From a virus: 20,696 nucleotides of DNA. Positions 6,257 through 12,597 of the stretch are shown in pieces. The position numbers and the translations under genes were made by a program. The DNA lies in IMG/VR virus record IMGVR_UViG_3300020154_000020, positions 1-20,696 of that record, one strand, 5' to 3'. Within the stretch, counting starts at the first letter, position 1. Every line of letters begins with the position of its first letter. The notes under the pieces are model-generated. The model was given only the letters and a program-made list of their open reading frames with translations, did not search any database and had not been told where the DNA came from.

Positions 6257-6697
6257 ATGAGAACAACAAAAACGAAAACCAAATCAGCATTTCAAAAAGA
6301 CTTAGAAAATGCTCAACAAACCTTTAATGCCTATGTGAGCATGAAGAAAGAAAAGGCATCCATAGATGCAAGTATGAAGGCAGCAAAGTCAACCCTTGAG
6401 GCCTTTGGGAAAAAGTACAAGGAGGCGCAATTCGATGACAATGGTCGGCTTGAGCTTGATGGAGGGTACTTGAAATTCGGAAAGGAATCAGAGGTTATCA
6501 TCGATGATAAAAAATTCTCATGGGAAAAAATGATCAAGAATTTTCCAAAGCTGGTCAAGCTTGATTTTAACCGGAGCCCCATGCAGAAGATTCTGGTTGA
6601 TGGTGACAAACGCAAAGGGCTGGATGCCATTGGTGTGGATATGAAGTTTAAAGACAAGTTCGACATCAAAGTACAGGGCGAAGAAGAAGAATCTTAA
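6257..6697 (+). CDS. Gam-like host-nuclease inhibitor
   Basis: This 146-aa protein has the layout of Mu Gam-type proteins, which bind double-stranded DNA ends and protect them from RecBCD/AddAB-type nucleases. An N-terminal coiled coil (about 12-58) precedes a beta-hairpin (LELDGGYLKFGKESEV, 65-80). Then comes the part most like Gam: FSWEKMIKNFPKLVKLDF (87-104), a lysine-rich helix (110-122), and a final GVDMKFKDKFDIKV (126-139). Mu gam is likewise downstream of A and B. The match is a pattern judgement, not a strong motif. The protein ends in an acidic EEEES tail, and it is the last protein gene before the 495-bp non-coding segment. Confidence 0.6.
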   Translation: MRTTKTKTKSAFQKDLENAQQTFNAYVSMKKEKASIDASMKAAKSTLEAFGKKYKEAQFDDNGRLELDGGYLKFGKESEVIIDDKKFSWEKMIKNFPKLVKLDFNRSPMQKILVDGDKRKGLDAIGVDMKFKDKFDIKVQGEEEES

Positions 6698-7192
6698 CGA
6701 AAGGGAAGCAAATGCATAGGACCATCCCCTTGTCGGGGGCTGAGTGGCATTGGATGCTAACATGGACTGGAACCCTTTCAAATACTACGTGGTAAAGTCC
6801 TCCATGCATGCATAAACCTGGATTTGCTTGAAGTCATGACCGGGAATCCAATGTAAAGACTGACGCCGATAAATCGGCACTTGGCAGATGAAATAAGGTG
6901 TTTGGAGGATGGTTGAAAGTTTCCATCTGGTGAACGTGACCAGTAAAACTATACACTTCAATCGGCGGGTTCGAATCCCGCACCTGCCACATGAGCCCCC
7001 AAACAAAGGAAGGAATCAGGGCATAGAAAACAGGAATATGGACACGGCTTGACCCCTGATAGAGCCGGTTTATAGCTGGGCTTTTTGACCAGAAAGGGCA
7101 GAATAAGTGGGGGGGTTTTACCCTTTTATAGCGAATAAAATGCCCGAAAGGGACACAACTAACTTTAACTATTTCAACGATTTACGAACACA
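6698..7192 (+). other. 495-bp protein-free segment with dense RNA-like structure
   Basis: No convincing ORF is present; the longest frame on the minus strand (6785-7006) reads CGIRTRR, the classic false translation opposite a tRNA T-arm. Visible complementarities are CCCC/GGGG at 6726-6738; AGCAAAT (6709-6715) with ATTTGCT (6824-6830); CATTGGAT (6748-6755) with ATCCAATG (6846-6853), interleaved with the former as in a pseudoknot; GCCGA/TCGGC at about 6865-6878; and the tRNA-like part at 6883-6989. Further right, ATCAGGG (7015-7021) pairs with CCCTGAT (7054-7060), and GGG-TTTTA-CCC followed by TTTT (about 7113-7125) is a weak terminator candidate. A promoter for the ATPase gene at 7193 probably lies near 7150-7190. 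The segment probably expresses a structured RNA, but its ends are unknown. Confidence 0.55.
6883..6989 (+). tRNA. tRNA-like element (canonical T-arm and acceptor, atypical body)
   Basis: GCGGG-TTCGAAT-CCCGC (6965-6981) is a perfect tRNA T-arm with a consensus 7-nt loop. It is followed by ACCTGCC plus A as acceptor strand and discriminator (6982-6989). The best 5' partner is GGCAGAT (6883-6889), pairing 6 of 7. Between them are CTGGT/ACCAG with a 7-nt loop GAACGTG (6927-6943) and TTGA-A-AGT (6913-6920) pairing with ACTTCAA (6955-6961). The 7-nt loop lacks the U33 of a normal anticodon loop, no D-arm is evident, and the total of 107 nt is too long for a tRNA. It is better read as a tRNA-like structure, a degraded tRNA or part of a larger RNA than as a working tRNA. 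CCA is not encoded. Confidence 0.4.
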
Positions 7193-7933
7193 ATGGCGCG
7201 GGTACTTGGCTTAAAACAACTATTACAGAAGAATTACCGATTTCTTAAAGACCTGCCGGAACCCATAACCGACAGTTTCGGCAAGCTGGTGGATAACTTC
7301 ATTATGATCGTGTGGGGCATGAGCGGAAATGGCAAGAGCAATTTCATCATGCAATTTCTGAAAGCAATTATGCCGTATGGGAAGGTGCTTTATGTGGCGC
7401 TGGAAGAAGGCTTTGAAGCTACCACGCAAATGACCGCACTCCGGCAACTTGACGAAAAAGAGCATGGCGGCAAGATCGAATTTGCAGACCATGAAATGAC
7501 CTACGATGAGTTGTGGAAGAAGCTGGAAAAAAAGAAGTCGCCGCGCTTCATCGTGATCGACAGCATTCAGTACTGGAAGATCAATTACGAGCAGTACAAA
7601 AGGCTTAAGGAAAAGTTTGCAAAAAAGTCATTCATTTTCATAAGCCATGCTTCGGGCAAATTACCAAAAGGAAAAACGGCTGAAGACATCATGTATGATG
7701 CTGGCATCAAGACCCGCATTGAGGGTTATGTATGTACAACTGTGATAAGCAGGTATGGAGGCAACAAGCCCTATGTGATTTGGGAAGAGGGCGCGAAAAA
7801 GTATTGGGGTAAGAACTACAAAAAAGTGATTGCTGGAGTGGAGCCTCCCAAGGAGAAGAAACTTAATCCCAAAAATACCCATGACGAAACACCCGTACAG
7901 GAAACGCCACTACTTAAACTGGAAGCGATATGA
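7193..7933 (+). CDS. RecA/RadA-like P-loop ATPase
   Basis: This 246-aa protein has a RecA-fold ATPase core. Walker A is GMSGNGKS (42-49, Lys48), and the following strand is KVLYVALEEG (64-73), with a Glu pair typical of RecA/RadA/DnaB-type enzymes. Walker B is RFIVIDSIQ (118-126, Asp123), and FIFISHASG (148-156) resembles a sensor strand. The C-terminal 30 residues are polar and probably disordered. It lacks the extra domains of RecA or DnaB, so it is a minimal core. Phage relatives act in recombination or as helicase-like motors, and which applies here cannot be told. It opens the second early gene cluster, after the structured segment, and overlaps the next small gene by ATGA. Confidence 0.8.
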   Translation: MARVLGLKQLLQKNYRFLKDLPEPITDSFGKLVDNFIMIVWGMSGNGKSNFIMQFLKAIMPYGKVLYVALEEGFEATTQMTALRQLDEKEHGGKIEFADHEMTYDELWKKLEKKKSPRFIVIDSIQYWKINYEQYKRLKEKFAKKSFIFISHASGKLPKGKTAEDIMYDAGIKTRIEGYVCTTVISRYGGNKPYVIWEEGAKKYWGKNYKKVIAGVEPPKEKKLNPKNTHDETPVQETPLLKLEAI

Positions 7934-8100
7934 TTGAACGAATATCCGAGCGCATCGAATATTTAAAGCAACAGGAATTAAAGGCTTTAAAGGATATCGA
8001 TACGATGCCTGCGCCCTCCATTGAGCGTAAACTTCATTGGCTATTAATTAACGAACTGGCTGCACGTAGGAATGAATTAGAACAATTACTGAAACCGTAA
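7930..8100 (+). CDS. Small coiled-coil-like hypothetical protein
   Basis: This 56-aa frame starts at an ATGA overlap with the ATPase stop and ends 7 bp before the next gene. The sequence is almost wholly helix-forming (MIERISERIEYLKQQELKAL near the start; LLINELAARRNELEQLLK at the end), with heptad-like leucines broken once by MPAPS. This suggests two helices forming a small antiparallel coiled coil. The function is unknown. Coupling to the ATPase hints at an accessory subunit, but that is inference. Confidence 0.65.
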   Translation: MIERISERIEYLKQQELKALKDIDTMPAPSIERKLHWLLINELAARRNELEQLLKP

Positions 8101-8107
8101 AAAGTTT

Positions 8108-8386
8108 ATGACACCGAAAATACATAGAGAAATATTTATCACGCAACGGCTCTCGAATGGTGATGAAGTCACAATGCTTAAAGCGCTTGGAACGGATGTG
8201 TATTCTGCCAACAGGGCCGCGAAAGATGATCTATACAACTTCGCATTTTATTTCCTGTGCGAAATCACAAAAGTAAATGGAGCGAAAGTAGACCTGACAT
8301 ACTTAAGGACTCTCCCCGTTGACGACTTGCTTCTATTATTTGATGTAGTGGATTCACAAACTGCAAAGATCAATTTCAAGAAATGA
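8108..8386 (+). CDS. Hypothetical protein
   Basis: This 92-aa protein is not firmly recognised. A predicted beta-strand start (HREIFITQRLSNGDEVTM) leads into helices, with a hydrophobic LYNFAFYFLCEITKVNGAKV and an acidic VDDLLLLFDVVDS. The overall pattern distantly recalls small phage tail-assembly (gp41-type) proteins, but the early-operon location argues against that, so no function is assigned. Its stop overlaps the next start by 4 bp (ATGA). Confidence 0.7.
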   Translation: MTPKIHREIFITQRLSNGDEVTMLKALGTDVYSANRAAKDDLYNFAFYFLCEITKVNGAKVDLTYLRTLPVDDLLLLFDVVDSQTAKINFKK

Positions 8387-8811
8387 ACCGCTACATCATC
8401 ACCTCACCAAAATTTACCGGCGAGATACATGTGTTGTACGGGCCGGACAACAAGCTGCTTATGCTTGACTTTATGAACTGTGATTGCAATGAGGTTCAGA
8501 TAACCTACTTCAAAAAACAAGTGCCGGTGTTTTATACCGATCAGTTTGCTGAAGCTTTTGGCACAAGCAGGCTTACGATTATTCAGGAAGGCTACCGGGT
8601 TTCATTCGACCAGTGGTGGAGCCGCTACAATGTGAAACGCAATAAAGACCGGTGCATCAAGCTTTGGGAAAAACTTAGTGAGGCTGAACAGGTAAACGCA
8701 TTTGCCGGGTTAATAACCTATGAGCGGTTTTTGAGCCTGAACACCTGGAGAACAAAGGCCGAGCCGGATACCTACCTCCGTAAGCTGATGTGGAAAAATG
8801 AATGGAAGTAA
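8383..8811 (+). CDS. Hypothetical protein with phage replication-protein-like C-terminal part
   Basis: This 142-aa protein has a beta-rich N-terminal half (RYIITSPKFTGEIHVLYGP) and a helical C-terminal half with a recognisable spacing: SFDQWWSRYNVKRNKDRC, then LWEKLSEAEQ, ending in DTYLRKLMWKNEWK. This pattern (aromatic-rich W..Y.....K, then W.KL, then TYL...W) is often found at the C-terminus of phage replication-initiation and primosome-type proteins. The N-terminal DNA-binding domain of those proteins is absent. A replication role is possible but unproven. Confidence 0.7.
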   Translation: MNRYIITSPKFTGEIHVLYGPDNKLLMLDFMNCDCNEVQITYFKKQVPVFYTDQFAEAFGTSRLTIIQEGYRVSFDQWWSRYNVKRNKDRCIKLWEKLSEAEQVNAFAGLITYERFLSLNTWRTKAEPDTYLRKLMWKNEWK

Positions 8812-8812
8812 A

Positions 8813-9043
8813 ATGAAACGAATAATAAGAAAAATCATAAGAATACTTCCAGATCACCCCTACGATCTAGTGATTATAGTGATCGCAGCGATTTGGACCG
8901 GGATCATCACTTTAACAAAAAACAGTAATGAGAAACATCAAAAAAATCAAATGCCTTTACAACGGTTACCTGATCACCGATCACCAGGGCGAATTTGCCG
9001 AAACAGATTCCGCAACATTGGTAAAGGATCATTTCGTCCGTAA
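8813..9043 (+). CDS. Possible small membrane protein overlapping the next gene
   Basis: Starting 1 nt after the previous stop, this 76-aa frame has a basic N-terminus (MKRIIRKIIRIL), one clear transmembrane segment (about residues 18-36, YDLVIIVIAAIWTGIITL), and a polar tail. After about residue 40 it overlaps the following gene in another frame by 116 bp, where its sequence looks less protein-like. The membrane part may be real with an incidental tail; an ATG further upstream at 8798 would only add five residues. The function is unknown. Confidence 0.4.
   Translation: MKRIIRKIIRILPDHPYDLVIIVIAAIWTGIITLTKNSNEKHQKNQMPLQRLPDHRSPGRICRNRFRNIGKGSFRP
8908..8924 (+). repeat. 17-bp direct repeat before a start codon, copy 1
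   Basis: CACTTTAACAAAAAACA occurs here and again, identical, at 9160-9176. Both copies end 3 bases before an ATG (8928 and 9180), so each supplies the A-rich leader used for initiation in Bacteroidota. The pair brackets the intervening gene exactly. Confidence 0.85.
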
Positions 9044-9167
9044 CATTTTAGGCGAAATAAAGGAAATGAATCGCAATGATGTATTGACGGTTGAAATTGT
9101 TATCACAAAGCATTCTTCAACCGATTTGAAGGTTCCAAATCCCTACGATATAGAACGACCACTTTAA
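8928..9167 (+). CDS. Hypothetical protein bracketed by repeated leaders
   Basis: This 79-aa protein is unrecognised. It begins MRNIKKIKCLYNGYLITDHQ and has a predicted beta-rich first half and a strand-forming VLTVEIVITKHSS near the end. Its leader (8908-8924) is repeated before the next gene (9160-9176), the second copy covering its own last codons and stop. Loss of the gene by recombination between the repeats would leave the neighbours intact. The function is unknown. Confidence 0.65.
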   Translation: MRNIKKIKCLYNGYLITDHQGEFAETDSATLVKDHFVRNILGEIKEMNRNDVLTVEIVITKHSSTDLKVPNPYDIERPL

Positions 9168-9176
9168 CAAAAAACA
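9160..9176 (+). repeat. 17-bp direct repeat before a start codon, copy 2
   Basis: This is identical to 8908-8924 and lies at the 3' end of the preceding gene and just before the ATG at 9180. Confidence 0.85.
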
Positions 9177-9179
9177 AAT

Positions 9180-9731
9180 ATGAACACACCAGGATTAAAC
9201 TTAACAATCTTTAGCGCAGAGGTAGAGAAAATGCGCATCGCTCAGAAGCGATATTTTGAACTGATGGGCAAAGCTAAAAAGAGTAAGAACAGCGATGCTT
9301 TCGACGAAGCCCGGAAGATGCTTATCATGAGTAAGGAACTTGAAAGCAATGTTGATCAGATGGTCTCTGTTATCAACTCATTCAAAGAGGATTTGTCAAG
9401 GCCGCAAAATGATCCAATCATAACACCGCGCCTTGCGACTGACCAGATTACTGCTGATGAACGGTTTCTTGTGAAGCTGGAAGATGCCGTTGAGAAATGG
9501 AAAGCCGAATTGGAGCTGATCGAAAAAGAACTGATTGATCAGGCCTTAATTGACACAAAAGCAGGTGAGCGAAGCAATCGGTACCTCGCCCTGGAGAAGC
9601 GTGAGAAGGACCTGAAATATTCTATTAACGAAGCTAACGTAAGGCTTGGCAGAGTAACGGAGCGGGTTGCTAATCCGGTGTTTGCAAATCAGGTGGAGGA
9701 AGTTGTTTCTAACACGAAGCGTCATGGATAA
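9180..9731 (+). CDS. Coiled-coil hypothetical protein
   Basis: This 183-aa protein is highly charged and almost entirely helical. The N-terminus NLTIFSAEVEKMRIAQKRYF leads to a lysine-rich helix. A proline-containing hinge (about 85-95, SRPQNDPIITPR) is followed by two long helices with heptad patterns (about 105-170, e.g. KLEDAVEKWKAELELIEKEL). No catalytic or metal motif is seen. It could be a structural or single-strand DNA-associated accessory protein, but nothing in the sequence decides. It starts after the second copy of the 17-bp leader repeat. Confidence 0.7.
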   Translation: MNTPGLNLTIFSAEVEKMRIAQKRYFELMGKAKKSKNSDAFDEARKMLIMSKELESNVDQMVSVINSFKEDLSRPQNDPIITPRLATDQITADERFLVKLEDAVEKWKAELELIEKELIDQALIDTKAGERSNRYLALEKREKDLKYSINEANVRLGRVTERVANPVFANQVEEVVSNTKRHG

Positions 9732-9748
9732 GTCAAAATTTTATTGTC

Positions 9749-9847
9749 GTGGAAAGGAAACCGAAACCAACTGAATGCCTCTGCGGCAAGAACCTGACAA
9801 AGCCAGGAGCGAAACACTGCTGGTTTTGTCCTCACAGACCTAAATAA
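9749..9847 (+). CDS. Tiny zinc-ribbon-like protein (GTG start)
   Basis: This 32-aa frame fills most of a 124-bp gap. It carries two closely spaced cysteine pairs, ECLCGKNL and HCWFCP, the spacing of a minimal zinc ribbon. No ATG is in frame; the GTG at 9749 is the plausible start, and the ATG at 9724 is in a different frame and stops after 16 codons. The next gene is also a zinc-ribbon protein, which supports a real pair. The function is unknown. Confidence 0.4.
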   Translation: MERKPKPTECLCGKNLTKPGAKHCWFCPHRPK

Positions 9848-9855
9848 AATAAAAC

Positions 9856-10104
9856 ATGTACTATCGCTGTATAAAATGTAACGCGGCTATTGAAAGCCCA
9901 CATGGCCAATGGCCAGAAGAATGCGCTTGTGGCTCTAAAGAACTCGCCCGTGCTGAACGCAACCGTACCCTTATGACAAAAGATGAGGTATACAACTCAA
10001 CAAAGGGAAGTGGATTGTGGATGCTCACTGCCAACAAAAAAGCCTTCATTCCATATACCAAGTTCAGTAAGGCGGAGATCAAAAAATATAGTCGTCCCGA
10101 ATAG
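9856..10104 (+). CDS. Zinc-ribbon hypothetical protein
   Basis: This 82-aa protein has an N-terminal zinc ribbon: CIKCNAAI (Cys5, Cys8) and ECACGSKE (two further Cys near 28-30), separated by about 20 residues. The rest (MTKDEVYNSTKGSGLWMLTA and a basic tail) is of unknown fold. Small zinc-ribbon proteins of this type are common in phage early regions and often bind nucleic acid or act as protein adaptors. It ends 1 nt before the next start codon at 10106. Confidence 0.7.
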   Translation: MYYRCIKCNAAIESPHGQWPEECACGSKELARAERNRTLMTKDEVYNSTKGSGLWMLTANKKAFIPYTKFSKAEIKKYSRPE

Positions 10105-10105
10105 T

Positions 10106-10411
10106 ATGGCAACAGTCCTTCAAAGATTTCAGAAGCTCGGCCTCGCTTACAGTAATCCAATACTGCAACGCGCAGGGAGCCATGTATCGTCGATCATGAG
10201 CCGATATAGCCACATGCCTTTTTACGTTACTAAAGTAAGGCAAGTTGAAGGCAACGAGGTCTACCTTGTCAATAACTATAGTGACAAGCTTACGGACCGA
10301 TTGGATGATATTATTCTCTCCTGGATAAACCAACGGCGAACTGAAAAAGATATGTTCTGGATTCGCGACTGGTGGAAGCATGACTACAAACAATTACCTC
10401 GTTACCGATGA
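10106..10411 (+). CDS. Hypothetical protein
   Basis: This 101-aa protein starts MATVLQRFQKLGLAYSNPIL. The ATG at 10106 is chosen because the longer open frame upstream (from 9983) runs inside the preceding zinc-ribbon gene. The middle contains PFYVTKVRQVEGNEVYLVNN, suggesting a small beta-barrel. The C-terminus is aromatic and charged (DMFWIRDWWKHDYKQL). There is no known family. It overlaps the next gene by 4 bp. Confidence 0.65.
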   Translation: MATVLQRFQKLGLAYSNPILQRAGSHVSSIMSRYSHMPFYVTKVRQVEGNEVYLVNNYSDKLTDRLDDIILSWINQRRTEKDMFWIRDWWKHDYKQLPRYR

Positions 10412-10815
10412 TCACATCAGCACAACTCCAAACCATACACGTCCTTCTTAACAAGCAAGGCTTGAAAGATCAGAAGGATAGCATTGTTGAAACGTTTACC
10501 AATGGCCGTACTATCAGCAGCCGCGAGATGATGAAGGATGAAGCTGCTGCGCTCATTGGTCACTTAAAGAGCCTGGAACCAACGGAAAAAGGAGCGCTTA
10601 AAATGCGCAACAAGATTCTGAGCATGGCCCACGAAATGCGGTGGACAAAACCCAGCGGTTCTGGCGTTCACATTGTGGACATGGACCATGTAAACAGTTG
10701 GTGCAAGTCTCGCGGCTATTTAAAGAAGCCTCTGGATCAGTATTTATATGCTGAACTACCAAAGCTGGTGAGCCAATTTGAAGCGGTTTATAAGGACTTT
10801 TTGAAAGGGGTATGA
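10408..10815 (+). CDS. Phage gp16-like (DUF1018-type) protein
   Basis: This 135-aa helical protein resembles Mu gp16-like regulatory-region proteins. The N-terminus reads AQLQTIHVLLNKQGLKDQKD. A middle helix carries SSREMMKDEAAALIGHLKSL, and the C-terminal part has KMRNKILSMAHEMRW followed by HVNSWCKSRGYLKKPLDQYL and LPKLVSQFEAV. The family is widely conserved in the middle region of Mu-like phages, and its biochemical role is unknown. The position, late in the early cluster, fits. It overlaps the preceding stop by 4 bp and the HNH gene by 4 bp. Confidence 0.6.
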   Translation: MITSAQLQTIHVLLNKQGLKDQKDSIVETFTNGRTISSREMMKDEAAALIGHLKSLEPTEKGALKMRNKILSMAHEMRWTKPSGSGVHIVDMDHVNSWCKSRGYLKKPLDQYLYAELPKLVSQFEAVYKDFLKGV

Positions 10816-11606
10816 GAAAAAAAGTTTGGACACCTGAGATGTTGGAACGATTGGTTAAGATATATCCGACACAACCCGCTGCGCTTACAGCCAAAGAGCT
10901 CGGTATGAGTGTAAGTTCTGTGAAGAGCCGAGCGCGCCGGCTTGGCGTATCAATTCGTGTTTTGTTCTCCGAACAGGAAATTGCATATATAAAAAAACAC
11001 TTTTCAAATTCACCTTCAAAAATGATTGCTAAGGCATTAGGAAAAAACCTTTCCTCAGTCCATAACATCGCTCACAGACTCGGGATAAGGAAAAGCGAAG
11101 CTTATCTTAAAACGCCTGAGGCGGGCCGAATACAAAAAGGTGAGCGTATTGGGTCAGCTACCCAATTCCGAAAAGGTGTTGCTCCGGTTAACAAGGGAAA
11201 AAAGCAACACGAATTCATGAGCGTCGAAGCAATTGAACGGACAAAATCAACACGTTTTAAAAAGGGAAGCATCCCTCATAACGCAAAACAAAAGGACGGC
11301 GAAATAAGCATCCGCAAGAGTAAAGGCAGACCATACCAGTACGTGCGGATCAAACTTGGCGTTTGGCGGGAACTTCATCGAGTGCTTTGGGAGAAAGCCA
11401 ACGGACCTATTCCGAAAGGGTATAATGTGCAATTTCGTGATGGCAATACAATGAACTGTGTATTGGAAAATTTATATCTCATCGACCGCAAAAAGCAATT
11501 GCTTCAGCACAACACGATTCAACGGTTCCCTCCGGAATTGAAGAAGACTATTAGAACACTATCAAAATTGAAAAGAAAAATTAAACACTATGAGAAACAA
11601 GATTGA
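10812..11606 (+). CDS. HNH endonuclease with two N-terminal HTH repeats
   Basis: This 264-aa protein has two tandem helix-turn-helix units at the N-terminus (about 5-46, with TAKELGMSVSSVKSRARRLG, and about 52-91, with IAKALGKNLSSVHNIAHRLG). Basic linkers follow, containing QFRKGVAPVNKGKK and RFKKGSIPHN, which recall NUMOD-type modules. A C-terminal HNH_3-like nuclease spans about 184-225. Its motif reads LHRVLWEKANGPIPKGYNVQ, then FRDGN and ENLYLI, giving His189 and Asn220. The position often held by a second histidine is Gln207-Phe208, so catalytic competence is uncertain. The layout suggests a free-standing homing endonuclease or a site-specific nicking enzyme. It overlaps both neighbours. 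Confidence 0.8.
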   Translation: MRKKVWTPEMLERLVKIYPTQPAALTAKELGMSVSSVKSRARRLGVSIRVLFSEQEIAYIKKHFSNSPSKMIAKALGKNLSSVHNIAHRLGIRKSEAYLKTPEAGRIQKGERIGSATQFRKGVAPVNKGKKQHEFMSVEAIERTKSTRFKKGSIPHNAKQKDGEISIRKSKGRPYQYVRIKLGVWRELHRVLWEKANGPIPKGYNVQFRDGNTMNCVLENLYLIDRKKQLLQHNTIQRFPPELKKTIRTLSKLKRKIKHYEKQD

Positions 11607-11823
11607 AGATTTGAGAAATCACATGTTTGCGGCACTCGAAAAACTGAGCGATGCTGAAGGAGCAGAAGAGATTAAAAATGAGCTCGACCGGAGCAAGGCC
11701 ATTGCTGAATTAGGCAAGGTAATTGTTGAAAGTGCAAAAGCAGAGGTTGACTTTGTTAAAGCAACAAAGGGCGAAATAATTACTACGGAGTTCTTTAACG
11801 AAGGGATGAAGCAGCTGCAGTAA
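11590..11823 (+). CDS. Small helical hypothetical protein
   Basis: This 77-aa acidic helical protein (MRNKIEDLRNHMFAALEKLS at the start, then AIAELGKVIVESAKAEVDFV) overlaps the HNH gene by 17 bp. The composition suggests a helical bundle or coiled coil. No motif identifies a function. Similar short proteins accompany phage early clusters in Bacteroidota, by general impression only. Confidence 0.65.
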   Translation: MRNKIEDLRNHMFAALEKLSDAEGAEEIKNELDRSKAIAELGKVIVESAKAEVDFVKATKGEIITTEFFNEGMKQLQ

Positions 11824-11827
11824 CATC

Positions 11828-12055
11828 ATGAACTGTCACTACTGCAAGAAAGACCCAGGCACGAAGGAAAATGGAGTCTGGAAGGGCTTCCGGGATGGCG
11901 ATATGCATCTGTTTGTTTGCCGGGGTTGCCTGAGGCATCATTACAGGACGAAGTTTGCTATCCCGGAGTTCAAAGGGCTTTACAGTGAGTTTCCAGTAAT
12001 GGGAAGAATCACCGCTCAACTGTCATTAAATTTTAGATTATATTCAAACCAATAA
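11828..12055 (+). CDS. Small zinc-finger protein
   Basis: This 75-aa protein carries two CxxC pairs, CHYCKK (Cys3, Cys6) and CRGCLRHH (Cys31, Cys34), with a 24-residue spacing typical of a treble-clef or zinc-ribbon fold. The C-terminal half (FKGLYSEFPVMGRITAQLSL) is not informative. Nucleic-acid or protein binding is likely but not demonstrable. It is the third small Cys-pair protein in this cluster. Confidence 0.65.
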   Translation: MNCHYCKKDPGTKENGVWKGFRDGDMHLFVCRGCLRHHYRTKFAIPEFKGLYSEFPVMGRITAQLSLNFRLYSNQ

Positions 12056-12069
12056 AAAAACCTGTTACT

Positions 12070-12597
12070 ATGAATCTTGTTAAGAAGGACGAATTAACCA
12101 CCAAGATCGGAAAGCCTAGTGTCTGGACACCGAAACGCGTTGTAGATGTATGCGAGTATGTTGCAGGCATTGAGGACCTGGACGACCTTATCGGCGCTCA
12201 AAACTTTTTGAAGGTGAAGCCGATTATCAACTTTGAGGTATATCCTGAAGGTCTCGGATTGACGATCATGCATAATTTCAAGATGCATCACGCCGGAATC
12301 AAAAACGACCAGATCAAAAGCATTGCGTTTGAACGTGGATCGGTAATCGCAACGGAGAATAAGTCGGTGATCGGAAGGGCCATCGTTGGAGGCCTTCTGT
12401 TGGGACCGCTGGGTGCCGTGATCGGCGGGCTGAGCGGAGTCGGCAGCAATACGTTAAAAGATCACGACAAGCTTATCATTATCGTCGACATTGACGGAAC
12501 TGAACAAGCAATTTTGTTCGACGTGAAGAAGGGAAGGGAATCGGGAGTGATTCAGTTCTTCAAACAACATTTTAGAGATAAATTTTCAATAGCATGA
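12070..12597 (+). CDS. Glycine-zipper protein with PH-like flanks
   Basis: This 175-aa protein has a helical N-terminal region (about 1-55) and a beta-rich stretch with FEVYPEGLGLTIMHNFKM. A striking glycine-zipper hydrophobic segment follows at about 100-126 (GRAIVGGLLLGPLGAVIGGL). The C-terminal strands (KLIIIVDIDGTEQAILFDVK) resemble a bacterial PH-type sheet interrupted by the zipper. Glycine-zipper segments insert into or assemble at membranes. Proteins with this layout occur in phages and mobile elements, with roles not established as far as I can tell. Possibilities are membrane-associated host interference or superinfection exclusion, both inference. It overlaps the next gene by 4 bp (ATGA). 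Confidence 0.7.
   Translation: MNLVKKDELTTKIGKPSVWTPKRVVDVCEYVAGIEDLDDLIGAQNFLKVKPIINFEVYPEGLGLTIMHNFKMHHAGIKNDQIKSIAFERGSVIATENKSVIGRAIVGGLLLGPLGAVIGGLSGVGSNTLKDHDKLIIIVDIDGTEQAILFDVKKGRESGVIQFFKQHFRDKFSIA

Noticed and set aside
6699-6991. Complete tmRNA gene
   Set aside because: No 5' half pairing with the acceptor strand, no recognisable tag-peptide frame ending in ALAA, and unusual acceptor sequence; only the T-arm and interleaved pairings fit.
6785-7006. Minus-strand 73-aa open frame
   Set aside because: It reads CGIRTRR opposite the T-arm, the usual false ORF across tRNA-like DNA.
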